Shown: positions 6,473 through 14,710, numbered from the stretch's first letter. The stretch: 38,343 bases of DNA from Bacillota bacterium (GCA_021200975.1 JAJQFT010000082.1:1-38343), one strand, 5' to 3'. The notes: generated by a model not told the origin, from the letters alone. Numbers and translations: made by a program.

Positions 6473-7045
6473 ATGTTTACTGCCGACTGGAAAAAAGAAA
6501 TATTTACCATTCCCAACCTGCTGAGCCTGTTTCGCCTGCTGCTGATTCCGGTTTACATGGGCATTTATCTACAGGCTGAGGACATGGCGGACTATGCGCT
6601 GGCCGCGGGGATTCTGGCCGTTTCGTGCGCCACAGATGCCATTGACGGCAAGATTGCGCGCCGCTTCGGGATGATTTCCAACCTCGGCAAGGTGCTCGAC
6701 CCCATCGCCGACAAGGCGACGCAGTTCTCGCTGATTATTGTGCTCTCCATTCGCCGCCCGGTGCTGTGGATTCTTGTGGGAATGTTTGTGGTGAAGGAGA
6801 GCTTTCAGCTCATCGCCGGGGCGGTTATGCTGCGCAAGGGCAAGATGCTCTCGGGCGCGCTGATGGCGGGAAAGGTCTGCACCACCGTGCTGTTCGTCAG
6901 CCTCATTCTCATGGTGCTGCTGCCGGATATGAGCAAGACGGTGGTCAACATCCTCTGTGCGGTAGACGCGCTATTTATGCTCATCTCCTTTGTCAGCTAT
7001 GCACGGGTGTACTTCCTCAAGTCGCCCAAAATTCAGGATTTGTAA
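6473..7045 (+). CDS. pgsA: CDP-diacylglycerol--glycerol-3-phosphate 3-phosphatidyltransferase
   Basis: This membrane enzyme makes phosphatidylglycerol phosphate from CDP-diacylglycerol and glycerol 3-phosphate, the committed step to phosphatidylglycerol and cardiolipin. The CDP-alcohol phosphotransferase signature is complete: D55-x2-D58-G59-x2-A62-R63-x8-G72-x3-D76-x3-D80. Several hydrophobic helices follow, for example around 83-105 and 120-165. At 190 aa it matches bacterial PgsA. GGAGG lies 5 nt before the ATG. Other CDP-alcohol transferases, such as PssA, share the motif, but the N-terminal sequence FTIPNLLSLFRLLLIPVYM is typical of PgsA. It is transcribed alone, from the promoter at 6412 to the hairpin at 7174. 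Confidence 0.93.
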   Translation: MFTADWKKEIFTIPNLLSLFRLLLIPVYMGIYLQAEDMADYALAAGILAVSCATDAIDGKIARRFGMISNLGKVLDPIADKATQFSLIIVLSIRRPVLWILVGMFVVKESFQLIAGAVMLRKGKMLSGALMAGKVCTTVLFVSLILMVLLPDMSKTVVNILCAVDALFMLISFVSYARVYFLKSPKIQDL

Positions 7046-7173
7046 GCGAAGCAAGGCTTTCGGAAAAATCCCGATGCAATCGACGTTTTTCTCTTGAAAA
7101 TCCGCAAAATTCGAGCTACGATATCCCCGGCGGGAAAATTCCACCCCGGATGTAAAATACCCACCACTAAAAC

Positions 7174-7206
7174 GGCCGCCCCGGCATTCCGGGACGGCCC
7201 TTTTTT
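7174..7206 (+). terminator. Intrinsic terminator, probably bidirectional
   Basis: GGCCGCCCCGG (7174-7184) pairs with CCGGGACGGCC (7189-7199) except for one C-A mismatch, and a run of six T (7201-7206) follows on the plus strand. It ends the pgsA transcript 128 bp after its stop. On the minus strand the same stem is followed by TTTT and lies just past the stop of the SPOCS/LysM gene at 7219, so it can serve both convergent genes. Bases 7046-7173 hold nothing else. Confidence 0.9.
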
Positions 7207-7218
7207 CGTATGCATGCG

Positions 7219-8712
7219 TCAGCCGACCGGGATGATGAGCATTTTCCCCTGCTCCGGCTCCCCGCTCAAATGGTTGGCCAGGCGGATTCGCTCCACCGTG
7301 GAGCCTGCGGCCTTTGCCAAATCCCACAGCTCCGCCTGCTCCATGCGCCGCAGCAGCAGGCTCGGGCGCTTTGGATCTGGCTCCTGCTCGGCCTCGATGG
7401 TCAGCGCGCCGACCGCGCTGAACACCTGCTCCGCCATTGCTTGCAGCGTAAGCTCTAAACTTCCGGAAATTTCCATGCCTTCAGGGCTGAGGCTGGCCTT
7501 CACCGGCAGCTCCCGCACCGAGACGAGCAGGAAGCTCCCCTGCCCGGCAGGAAGCTCGATGCTCTTCTCCAGCCGGTTGCCGGCGCAGCGCAGCATTCCC
7601 TCCGGGTCTTTGTAAACGCTCTGCACCTGCGCGCAGAAGCGCAGCTCCACGCCCTGCTCGGTCGGCCGGGCAACCGGGATGTCCCATTGCAGGCTGATAT
7701 CCTCGAGCGCAGCGGCATCCGCGCGGAACCGCTCGGAAAAATCGAGCGTCTGCGTTCGCTTTTCCAGCTCGACCGGCAGCGTGATTTCCTCCGTGTGTAC
7801 CTGCACCGGGCGAAGGGGGCTATAGGCATCCTGACAAACGCTCAGCTCCACGCGGTCATAAACTGTGTACTGTCCGGCGTAGCTGCACTTGATGGGGATT
7901 CGCCCATCGGTCAGCTCCGCCTCCAGTCCCGTCAGCAGCGGCTCCACCTGCGCATGTGCCAGCGCGGAGTACTCGCCCCCCAAGTCCGCAAACTGTGAAA
8001 ACGGAAGCTGTGCCTCCCACTCGGCGAATCGCCCCTCCTGTGTCAGGTAGCTGAGCTTCACATCCCCCTGCCCGCGAAAAACCAGCTTGCCGCCGAGAAG
8101 CTTCGTTTCGCTTATGCGCGGCGACAGGCGCAGGCAGAGGATTTTCCCCACCGGCGGCTGCGACGGCGGCAGAGTCAGCTCATCCTCGGTGAGGAAGGTT
8201 TTCTCCCCATCCTCCCGTGGGATATCGAGCGGGTAGGTGCGCACAAGGGTCTGCACGTCCTCCGGTACAGCCGGGAGCATGGGAAAAGCGGCCTCGTCCG
8301 GCACGGTGGCCACAACGAAGGCCGTCACATTCGCGCGCACAAGGATTTTCCGCGCGCCGCTCACCCGCGCGTCTATGCTCTTTAGCTGCATTTTGGCTGT
8401 AAACTTGCCATCCTCCTCCGCCTCCGGCAGCTCCCAGCGAAAGGTGACGGGAATCCAAATCTCCGCCACGCGATTTTCCGAGCCGTCCTCCGGGGCATAA
8501 AGCACCCACGCGCGAACCGCCCCGCTCAGGCTCAGCTCCGAGCCGCTCCACTGCTTGCCGCGGGCGACGCATTGCCCCCACGCGCCAAGCACCCGCCCCG
8601 CATCCGGCAGCCCCTCGCCCAGATGAAGCTCCTGCGTCTGCTCCTGCGTTTCGGAGCGGCTGAACAAGCGGCGCAAATACGGCACAGACTGTTTTTGAAA
8701 AGTCAATTCCAT
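7219..8712 (-). CDS. SPOCS (DUF3794) and LysM domain protein, sporulation-associated
   Basis: A 497-aa protein with the architecture of clostridial DUF3794/SPOCS proteins: repeated beta-rich SPOCS units (about residues 40-140, 180-270 and 300-440) and a C-terminal LysM-like segment (AELWDLAKAAGSTVERIRLANHL through MLIIPVG, about 455-497). SPOCS domains occur in spore-coat and morphogenetic proteins such as SpoVID and SafA-related systems, and LysM binds N-acetylglucosamine-containing glycans. A role at the spore envelope is therefore inferred. AAGGAGG lies 7-8 nt upstream of the ATG. The 85-bp gap before it holds only a weak TATACT-like box. Sequence similarity outside the domains is low, so it is not a named coat protein. 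Confidence 0.85.
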   Translation of the reverse strand: MELTFQKQSVPYLRRLFSRSETQEQTQELHLGEGLPDAGRVLGAWGQCVARGKQWSGSELSLSGAVRAWVLYAPEDGSENRVAEIWIPVTFRWELPEAEEDGKFTAKMQLKSIDARVSGARKILVRANVTAFVVATVPDEAAFPMLPAVPEDVQTLVRTYPLDIPREDGEKTFLTEDELTLPPSQPPVGKILCLRLSPRISETKLLGGKLVFRGQGDVKLSYLTQEGRFAEWEAQLPFSQFADLGGEYSALAHAQVEPLLTGLEAELTDGRIPIKCSYAGQYTVYDRVELSVCQDAYSPLRPVQVHTEEITLPVELEKRTQTLDFSERFRADAAALEDISLQWDIPVARPTEQGVELRFCAQVQSVYKDPEGMLRCAGNRLEKSIELPAGQGSFLLVSVRELPVKASLSPEGMEISGSLELTLQAMAEQVFSAVGALTIEAEQEPDPKRPSLLLRRMEQAELWDLAKAAGSTVERIRLANHLSGEPEQGKMLIIPVG

Positions 8713-8797
8713 CGTTTAGCCTCCTTGATGATTGTCCTGCTGACAGTATATTCGCTGGCAGGCGAAAATAGAACCGCCGCGGGCGCAGAAAATCCCG

Positions 8798-8947
8798 CTA
8801 CCGCTTACAAAGCACCCACACACCGGCGGCAATCAGGCCGATGCCAAGCAGCATACACAGAATTTTCGACTCCATCCAGCAGCCAGCCACCGCACCGATG
8901 CCCGCCGCCGCGAGGGAAAACCCAATCAGTTGATTTTTCCGACACAT
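8798..8947 (-). CDS. 49-aa small membrane protein
   Basis: An ATG at 8947 opens 49 codons ending in TAG at 8798. The peptide has a short basic start (MCRKNQ), two hydrophobic stretches (LIGFSLAAAGIGAVAGCW and ILCMLLGIGLIAAGVWVL) and a basic end (CKR), so it looks like a two-helix membrane hairpin. A GGGAGGGG site lies 7-8 nt upstream, inside the stem-loop at 8955-8984 that also follows mntP. No family is recognised. Two helices, an in-frame ATG and a good Shine-Dalgarno favour a real gene, but the length makes this uncertain. It may be read through from mntP and thus be manganese-responsive. Confidence 0.5.
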   Translation of the reverse strand: MCRKNQLIGFSLAAAGIGAVAGCWMESKILCMLLGIGLIAAGVWVLCKR

Positions 8948-8954
8948 AAGAAAT

Positions 8955-8984
8955 CCCCTCCCGCACAAGGCTATGCGGGAGGGG
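8955..8984 (-). terminator. Stem-loop after mntP
   Basis: CCCCTCCCGCA (8955-8965) and TGCGGGAGGGG (8974-8984) are perfect 11-bp arms around an 8-nt loop, 20 bp after the mntP stop. On the minus strand it is followed by ATTTCTTATG, a partial U-tract, so it can terminate mntP. Its second arm holds the ribosome binding site of the 49-aa protein at 8798-8947. Confidence 0.75.
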
Positions 8985-9004
8985 ACAATCGGTATGCCAT
9001 TTTC

Positions 9005-9589
9005 TCAGAAAAAGCTGGAGCAAAAAATTTCTAAACCTATCGCTATCAGAATCACGCCGCCTAAAATCCCGGCCTTCCCGGCCAAGCGCGTGCCGAAAAG
9101 CTTCCCAATCTGCACCCCAGTGACGCAAATCACGAAGGTTACCGCCGCGATGATCAGCGAGCTCAGGAAGGCCGCGAGCAGGTCGTAGTCAGCAATCGTG
9201 AAGCCGACGGAGAGCGCGTCAATGGAGGTCGCGACGCCCTGTAGCGCCAGCGCGCCGAGGGTGAGGCTCGTCTGCTCCTCGCTCTGCGCGCCGCCGTGGA
9301 CGCTCTCGGCAATCATCTTGCCGCCGATAAAGCCCAGCAGCACCAGCGCAATCCACGGAATCAGCGTTTCAAAGTAGCCGAATACCTGCACAATGGTATG
9401 GACGCATACCCAGCCGGCCATCGGCATCAGCCACTGGAAAAAAGCGAATGTACCGGCAATCAGGCAAATCCGGCCGGGCTTCATCCTTGGCTCGTTCAGC
9501 CCGTTGGCCATCGACACGGAAAAGGCGTCCATCGCCAGCCCCACGCCCAGCAGCATACTATTGAAAAAGAACAGAAAATCGTAGCGCAT
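9005..9589 (-). CDS. mntP: Manganese efflux pump MntP
   Basis: A 194-aa integral membrane protein with six hydrophobic segments, of the MntP/YebN family that exports Mn2+. It has the two family motifs, GVGLAMDAFSVSMANG (around D21) and GVATSIDALSVGFTIAD, which are internal repeats with key acidic residues. The ATG at 9589 is preceded by GGGGG about 7 nt upstream; a longer frame from 9622 would run into the riboswitch terminator stem. The leader carries a yybP-ykoY manganese riboswitch, which strongly supports the assignment: expression should rise when Mn2+ is high. It is transcribed separately from rsgA. Confidence 0.95.
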   Translation of the reverse strand: MRYDFLFFFNSMLLGVGLAMDAFSVSMANGLNEPRMKPGRICLIAGTFAFFQWLMPMAGWVCVHTIVQVFGYFETLIPWIALVLLGFIGGKMIAESVHGGAQSEEQTSLTLGALALQGVATSIDALSVGFTIADYDLLAAFLSSLIIAAVTFVICVTGVQIGKLFGTRLAGKAGILGGVILIAIGLEIFCSSFF

Positions 9590-9602
9590 TTGTATACCCC
9601 CG

Positions 9603-9631
9603 AAAAAGTGAAGGTGCGGCAAAACCGCACC
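9603..9631 (-). terminator. Riboswitch-controlled terminator in the mntP leader
   Basis: On the minus strand GGTGCGG (9631-9625) pairs with CCGCACC (9619-9613) around a 5-nt loop, and a run of five T (9607-9603) follows after 5 nt. It sits between the Mn2+ aptamer and the mntP start, the expected place for the expression platform of a transcriptional ON switch. Confidence 0.65.
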
Positions 9632-9667
9632 CGAAACAAGAAGCTCCCATGCACGGCCTGCCGATAC

Positions 9668-9754
9668 ATGAGTCTGGCAAATGAAAGCAAAGCCAGGCGG
9701 AAAGCCGCCAGCATGTTGACTTTGCTACGCAATATGCGCTCGCTACTCCCTCAT
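9668..9754 (-). promoter_or_regulatory. yybP-ykoY manganese riboswitch aptamer
   Basis: The minus-strand transcript reads ATGAGGGAGTAGC at its 5' side and GCCAGACTCAT at its 3' side. ATGAG and CTCAT form P1, and GGGAGTAGC and GCCAGAC supply the two conserved metal-binding loops. Between them are a local hairpin and the GCAAAGTC/GGCTTTGC helix capped by GGCGG/CCGCC. This layout matches the known Mn2+-sensing yybP-ykoY class, with conserved loops GGRGUAGC and GCAAGAC. It is downstream of a strong promoter and upstream of mntP, the classic target. Confidence 0.88.
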
Positions 9755-9762
9755 TTGCCTGC

Positions 9763-9791
9763 ATTGTAGCACAAAGTGAAGGCTTCGTCAA
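9763..9791 (-). promoter_or_regulatory. Sigma-A promoter for the mntP leader
   Basis: TTGACG (9791-9786), a 17-nt spacer and TACAAT (9768-9763) on the minus strand. The start would be near 9756, just at the 5' edge of the riboswitch. Confidence 0.85.
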
Positions 9792-9840
9792 GCAATTTTT
9801 GGCGCAAATGGCAGCGCAAGAGGAAACAATTTCCGCCCGT

Positions 9841-10722
9841 CTAGCGGTCGTAAGCCCTTTCGGCCTCGGCAGCGGCATACATGCGCAGGTAGCTCTCATA
9901 GCGGCTGGGCTGAATGCCGCCCGCCTCCACCGCCGCGCGCACCCGGCAGCCCGGCTCGGCGCGGTGGGCGCAGTCCCGGAAGCGGCACGCGCCAAGGTAG
10001 GGTGCAAAATCCGGGAAAGCATATTGGAGATTTTCCTTGAGGATGGCCTCCATCCGGTCGGTATCAAAGCTGGAAAAGCCAGGCGTATCGGCGATGTAGG
10101 CGCCATCGCCAAGCGCGAACAGCTCGACGTGCCGCGTCGTGTGGCGGCCGCGCCCAAGCTTCTCGGATACCTCTCCCACCGGGAGGTTCAGCTGCGGGCA
10201 TAGCCGATTGAGCATACTGGACTTGCCCACACCGGAGTTGCCGGTGAAGGCCGAAAGCTTTCCGGCCACCCGGCCGCGCAGCTGCTGCACGCCCTCGCCC
10301 GTTTCGGCGCTGGCGGAAATCACCGGGAACCCGGCAGCGGTGTATATTTTCACAAGATCAAGCGCGGGGTCGAGGTCGCACTTGTTGACGCAAAGCAGCA
10401 CCTCCACCTCCTGCTCGGCGGCAATGGCCGCCACGCGGTCAATCAAAAAGGGCTCGGTGACGGGGTTGGTATTCGCGGCGAAAATCACCATCATATCGAT
10501 ATTCGCAACCGCCGGGCGGACAAAGGCATTCTTCCGCGGCAGCACCTTCTCGAGCATTCCTTTCCCACCCTCGGTGGAAATTTCCACGAAATCCCCGGTG
10601 AGCGGCGGCGAGCCGCGGCGTAGGATGCCCCGCGCCCGGCAGGTTACGACCTCGCCGCCGGCAATCGCCACATCGTAAAATCCGCTCAGCGAGCGGACAA
10701 TCCGCCCGGTGCGCTTACTCAT
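9841..10722 (-). CDS. rsgA: Ribosome small subunit-dependent GTPase A
   Basis: A circularly permuted GTPase that assists late 30S subunit maturation. G motifs appear in the permuted order: NKCD (G4) near residue 113, then GNSGVGKS (G1, about 160-168), then DTPG (G3). An OB-fold precedes them and a zinc-binding C...DCAH...C motif follows (CRFRDCAHRAEPGC). The ATG at 10722 overlaps the prkC stop by 8 bp and has no good Shine-Dalgarno, so translation is probably coupled to prkC; a TTG one codon earlier is possible. The family length of about 290 aa is matched (293). In many Firmicutes rpe follows rsgA; here mntP is next, on the same strand but with its own promoter. Confidence 0.95.
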   Translation of the reverse strand: MSKRTGRIVRSLSGFYDVAIAGGEVVTCRARGILRRGSPPLTGDFVEISTEGGKGMLEKVLPRKNAFVRPAVANIDMMVIFAANTNPVTEPFLIDRVAAIAAEQEVEVLLCVNKCDLDPALDLVKIYTAAGFPVISASAETGEGVQQLRGRVAGKLSAFTGNSGVGKSSMLNRLCPQLNLPVGEVSEKLGRGRHTTRHVELFALGDGAYIADTPGFSSFDTDRMEAILKENLQYAFPDFAPYLGACRFRDCAHRAEPGCRVRAAVEAGGIQPSRYESYLRMYAAAEAERAYDR

Positions 10723-12796
10723 CAAAGTTCACTACCAGCGGCTGGGGGTTGGCGTTGTTGTAGCGCAGCTCATAGGTCACGGTTCCCTCGCCGCTCATCT
10801 CAAACTGAACGCTCACCGTGCCGAGGTAGATGGTTCGCTCCTCGAGCAGCGTGGTACCCTGCCAGAGGGAAAGCACATAGTCCTCCACAATGTCATCCGG
10901 CAATTCCACGGTCACGACCTTGGTCACCAAATCCTCATCCGGATCGTCGCCGCTTTCCTGCGGGCCGGAGGAAATCTGGAGGAGCAGCTCGGTGGTCACG
11001 TCAATGATTTCCCCGGCATCGACCGACTGCGCCACAACGATGCCCGCGTCGCGGTTGCTCACGACCTCCACAACAGTAATATTGGTAAAGCCGTTCAGAT
11101 TCAGGGTGGACACCGCGGCCGCCTGCTCCATGCCGAGCACGCTCGGCATCTGGGCGGTTTTGGTTTCCTCGCCGATGCTCACCCACAGGGTAACCGTGGC
11201 ATCGTCAGCGATTTCCTCCCCGTCCGCGGGCTCGGTGCGGGTAACGTAGCCCTCGGCTATCACGGAGCTGTTTTCATACTTGACGGTGATATTCTCCTCA
11301 GCAATCCCCAGCGTGCCGGTGAGGTAGTCGACAGCCTCCTGCTCCTCGAGCGAGATCAGGCTGCCCATAACGGGATTCTGCGGCTCCGGCCCGAGACTCA
11401 GCACCACGGTAACGGTGCTGCCGCGCGTGACCTGCGAGCCGTACATCGGGGTTTGGGAAATCACATAGCCCTCGTCGTATTCGTCGCTGTAGCTATAAGA
11501 GCCGATGTTCACCACGAGGTCGCTTACGCTGCTCAGCTCGCTGCGGCTCATGCCCACAAGCCGCGGCACAGAGATGGTGGTGGAGCTGCCGCCGCTATTG
11601 GTGAAAACATAGATGAAAATGCCTATGGCCACCATTGCGGCGATGGCGCACAGGATGATGGCAACGGCGGCAACCTTACCAGAATGCCCCTCGTCCTCCT
11701 CCACGATTTGCTCCTTGCGGCGGCGCTCGAAGCTGCGCGAACCGCTGCGGGTGGCTGTGCCGCCCTGCGTGGATGCCGTCCCGGCGCGCGAGGCGGCGGA
11801 AGTGCTGCGGCGCGCGGGTGTGCCGCTGTGGGCGGCGGGTTCGGCGGTGGATGCGGCAGCCGAGGCAGCGGCCGATGTGGCGGCGCTGCGCGCCGCGGAA
11901 TCCTCAGTAAGCTTCAGCGCCGCGTCCAGCTCAGGCGCGGGGTTGTAATAATCAAACAAAATGGCCGGATTTTTTCGGAATTCGTCCATATCCACGAGCA
12001 TCGTGGAGGCGTTGGGATAGCGCCGGGCAGGGTCCTTCTCCATTGCCTTCATGATAATCTGCTCCAGGCCGCCGGGAATATTGGGGTTGAGCGTGGAGGG
12101 CATAGCGGGCAGGGAGTTGATGTGCTGAATGGCAATCGACACCGGCGATTCCCCGTCAAAGGGCGGGCGGCCGGTAATCATCTCATACATCACGACGCCG
12201 AGCGAATACAGGTCGCTGCGGTTGTCCACCTGCCCGCCCTTGGCCTGCTCAGTCGAAATGTAATGCACCGAGCCGAGCGCCTCCTTCGTCAGGGTGTTGC
12301 TCTTGCTCATCACGCGCGCGATGCCGAAATCGGCCACCTTGACCGAACCGTTTTTCAGCACCATCACATTATGGGGCTTGATATCGCGGTGGACGATGCC
12401 GCGGCTGTGCGCGTGCTCGAGCGCCTTGCCAATCTGGATAGCGAAGTGCAGAGTTTCCTTCCAGTTGAGCACGCCCTTCTTCTCCATATATTGCTTGAGG
12501 GTGATGCCGTCAATCAGCTCCATCACGATATAGTCCGCCTCGTCAGAGGTGGAAACATCGTAGACCGATACAATATTCGGATGGCTCAGCATGGCCACAG
12601 CCTGTCCCTCGGCATGGAAGCGGCGGCGGAATTCCTCGTCTTGAGAATACTCATCCTTCAGAATCTTAATGGCAACCAGCCGGTTCAGCCGGTGGCAGCG
12701 TGCCTTGTACACCACCGCCATGCCGCCGATGCCGATAATGTTGAGTATTTCGTAGCGGTTGTCCAGCAGCCGGCCTATATAACGATCCATATCCAT
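10715..12796 (-). CDS. prkC: PASTA-domain Ser/Thr protein kinase
   Basis: A transmembrane kinase that senses muropeptides or lipid II and phosphorylates cytosolic targets. The 693-aa chain starts with a Hanks-type kinase domain (about 10-270): glycine loop GIGGMAVVYKA, VAIKIL lysine, HRDIKPHNVM, DFG and GSVHYISTEQA. An Ala/Ser-rich linker (about 295-350) leads to one membrane helix (near 375-395). Extracellular PASTA repeats follow (VPRLVGMSRSEL, PVMGSLISLEEQEA and MPSVLGMEQAAAV regions). The last 85 or so residues form an extra beta-rich domain, not PASTA. GGAGAA precedes the ATG. It lies 20 bp after its cognate phosphatase gene stp and overlaps rsgA, the usual Firmicute arrangement. Confidence 0.95.
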   Translation of the reverse strand: MDMDRYIGRLLDNRYEILNIIGIGGMAVVYKARCHRLNRLVAIKILKDEYSQDEEFRRRFHAEGQAVAMLSHPNIVSVYDVSTSDEADYIVMELIDGITLKQYMEKKGVLNWKETLHFAIQIGKALEHAHSRGIVHRDIKPHNVMVLKNGSVKVADFGIARVMSKSNTLTKEALGSVHYISTEQAKGGQVDNRSDLYSLGVVMYEMITGRPPFDGESPVSIAIQHINSLPAMPSTLNPNIPGGLEQIIMKAMEKDPARRYPNASTMLVDMDEFRKNPAILFDYYNPAPELDAALKLTEDSAARSAATSAAASAAASTAEPAAHSGTPARRSTSAASRAGTASTQGGTATRSGSRSFERRRKEQIVEEDEGHSGKVAAVAIILCAIAAMVAIGIFIYVFTNSGGSSTTISVPRLVGMSRSELSSVSDLVVNIGSYSYSDEYDEGYVISQTPMYGSQVTRGSTVTVVLSLGPEPQNPVMGSLISLEEQEAVDYLTGTLGIAEENITVKYENSSVIAEGYVTRTEPADGEEIADDATVTLWVSIGEETKTAQMPSVLGMEQAAAVSTLNLNGFTNITVVEVVSNRDAGIVVAQSVDAGEIIDVTTELLLQISSGPQESGDDPDEDLVTKVVTVELPDDIVEDYVLSLWQGTTLLEERTIYLGTVSVQFEMSGEGTVTYELRYNNANPQPLVVNFDE

Positions 12797-12816
12797 AATC
12801 GAGTTCTCCTTATCCG

Positions 12817-13548
12817 TCAGATTTGCACCAGCACGCTGGTGACATTATCCGGCGCGCCGCGGTTGAGGGCGATGTCCAGCAGCCGCTTGCAGCAGAATTG
12901 TTTGTTCACACCGTGGGCGATCTCGAACAGGATTTCCTGATCATCCACCATGTTCGTAAGCCCGTCGGTGCAAAGCAGGTAGCAGTCCCCCCGCTCCACA
13001 TCCATGTGGAAAATATCGGGCATCGTAACTGTGTCGGTGCCGATGGCGCGGGTGATATAGTTCTTGCCGGGATAATTGCGCGCCTGCTCGGGCGTGATTT
13101 CTCCGCGCTCGACCATCAGCTGCACCAGCGAGTGGTCAATGGTCAGGCGGCGGATGCCGTCGCGGTTGACGCGATAGGCCCGGCTATCCCCTACATTCAC
13201 CACAGTAAGCGCCTTGCCGTGGAACAGAGCGGCGACAAGGGTCGTACCCATGCCCTCAAACTCTGCAAACTGCTTGCTCTGGTCGAACACCGTGAAATTC
13301 GCAAGCTTGACCGCATTTTGCAGCATCTGGTCGATGGAGGCGTTGTCCATGGAGGCGGCCCAGCTTCGCTTGACCTCCTGCGTGAACACATCCGCCGCCA
13401 GCGTGCTTGCGATATTGCCGGACTTTGCGCCGCCCATGCCGTCGCAGACGATGGCAAGCAGAGTGTTGCGATCGAGCTGCTCAAGCTGGAAGGTGTCTTG
13501 ATTCTGGGCGCGGACGCAGCCCTGATCCGTCAGGCTCCAATATTGCAT
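12817..13548 (-). CDS. stp: PP2C-family protein phosphatase
   Basis: Removes phosphate from targets of the neighbouring kinase PrkC. The 243-aa protein carries the PPM metal-binding motifs in order: QNQD near residue 16, CDGMGGAKSG, the LCTDGLTNMV region, and GAPDNVTSVLV at the end. The start at 13548 (MQYWSLTDQG) has AAAGGAAG about 8 nt upstream. A longer frame to 13641 adds 31 residues unlike any PP2C N-terminus and is rejected. The 124 bp between rlmN and this gene hold no feature that I can support beyond 8-bp arms of a loose stem. Also called prpC. Confidence 0.94.
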   Translation of the reverse strand: MQYWSLTDQGCVRAQNQDTFQLEQLDRNTLLAIVCDGMGGAKSGNIASTLAADVFTQEVKRSWAASMDNASIDQMLQNAVKLANFTVFDQSKQFAEFEGMGTTLVAALFHGKALTVVNVGDSRAYRVNRDGIRRLTIDHSLVQLMVERGEITPEQARNYPGKNYITRAIGTDTVTMPDIFHMDVERGDCYLLCTDGLTNMVDDQEILFEIAHGVNKQFCCKRLLDIALNRGAPDNVTSVLVQI

Positions 13549-13672
13549 ACCGGTCACTTCCTTTCGTGGGGATGGGAAAGCGGGGAAATCCCGCCGCTCT
13601 GTTCGGGGGAAGCCCGGAACCCATCGGTAGGAGCGGCGCAAGGGATAGTGCAGGGCGCCGCAGGCGATAGAT

Positions 13673-14710
13673 TCATCGTTTCCCCGGTTGATTTTGCATA
13701 TAATTTCTTCTCAGCTGCCCGCAGGAGGCGTCGATGTCGCCGCCGAGCGTCCGGCGCACGGTAGCAGGGACGCCGCCCTCCTCCAAAATCCTCTGGAATC
13801 GGGCGACCGCGCCGCGCGAGCTGGGCTGCAGCGGGCTTTCGCGCACCCGGTTCAGCGGAATCAGGTTCACGTGCGCGCTCAGCCCCCTCAGGCGGCGCAG
13901 GAGCTCGCGCGCGTTATCCTCCGAGTCGTTCAAGGCGTCGATCATCGCGTATTCAAAGGAAATCCGGCGCCCTGTTGCCTCGAAATAGCGGCGGCAGGCC
14001 GCCAGCAGCTCCGCGATGGGATAGGCGCGGTTGACCGGCATGATTTGACTGCGGATTTCATCGTTCGGTGCGTGCAGCGACACCGAGAGCGTCAGCTGCA
14101 GCTTCTCCCCCGCAAGGCGGTCAATCATCGGCACAAGCCCGCATGTGGATAGACTGATGTGGCGCATGGACAGGTTCATGCCGCCGACATCGGTGACGAG
14201 GGTGAGAAAGCGCAGCACATTCTCGTAATTGTCCAGCGGCTCTCCGATGCCCATAAGCACAATGTGCGAGATGGGCAGGCCGGAATCGCGCTGGGTAAAA
14301 AGCACCTGCTGGAGCATCTCCTCCGGCTCTAAGCGGCGCACCAGCCCGCCCAGCGTGGAGGCGCAAAAGGCGCAGCCCATACGGCAGCCGACCTCAGTGG
14401 AGATACAGGCGGTATTGCCATAGTGATACCGCATCAGCACGGTTTCCACGCAGTTGCCGTCGGAAAGCCTCCAGAGGTATTTGACGGTACCGTCGGATTT
14501 CGATTCCTGCCTGCGCGCAAGCTCCGGAGCATAGAGCGGATAAGCAAGCGAAAGCTGCCCGCGCAGAGCCTTCGGCAGGTTTTGCATCTCATCGTAGCTT
14601 GCCACGCCGCGTTGCAGCCATTGGAAAAGCTGCTTTGCGCGAAACGGGGGCTGCCCCAGACGACGCAGCTCGTCGGCAAGCTCGGGTTCGGTCATTGCGC
14701 GTATATTCAT
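13673..14710 (-). CDS. rlmN: Dual-specificity 23S rRNA/tRNA methyltransferase RlmN
   Basis: A radical-SAM enzyme that methylates C2 of A2503 in 23S rRNA and of A37 in some tRNAs. The 4Fe-4S cluster ligands are C109, C113 and C116 in CRMGCAFC. The mechanistic Cys that carries the methyl is C330 in GGDIDASCGQL. Other hallmarks are GIGEPLDNYENV and ISLSTCGLVP. Its length of 345 aa is usual. GGAGG lies 5 nt before the ATG, inside the end of rsmB, and the two genes overlap by 4 bp (ATGA). It belongs to the long minus-strand operon. Cfr resistance methyltransferases are related, but the operon position and ordinary length favour RlmN. Confidence 0.95.
   Translation of the reverse strand: MNIRAMTEPELADELRRLGQPPFRAKQLFQWLQRGVASYDEMQNLPKALRGQLSLAYPLYAPELARRQESKSDGTVKYLWRLSDGNCVETVLMRYHYGNTACISTEVGCRMGCAFCASTLGGLVRRLEPEEMLQQVLFTQRDSGLPISHIVLMGIGEPLDNYENVLRFLTLVTDVGGMNLSMRHISLSTCGLVPMIDRLAGEKLQLTLSVSLHAPNDEIRSQIMPVNRAYPIAELLAACRRYFEATGRRISFEYAMIDALNDSEDNARELLRRLRGLSAHVNLIPLNRVRESPLQPSSRGAVARFQRILEEGGVPATVRRTLGGDIDASCGQLRRNYMQNQPGKR

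Noticed and set aside
10709..12940. A 743-codon open frame on the plus strand opposite prkC, and similar long frames opposite asnB, rnjA, dnaB and others
   Set aside because: They mirror the high third-position G+C of real genes on the other strand, are His/Arg/Ala-rich without family resemblance, and lack ribosome sites. The opposite strands encode complete conserved proteins.
13549..13672. Inverted CGCCGCTC/GAGCGGCG arms between rlmN and stp as a regulatory stem
   Set aside because: The arms are 8 bp with a loop of more than 30 nt and no T-run; such pairs are common by chance in G+C-rich DNA.
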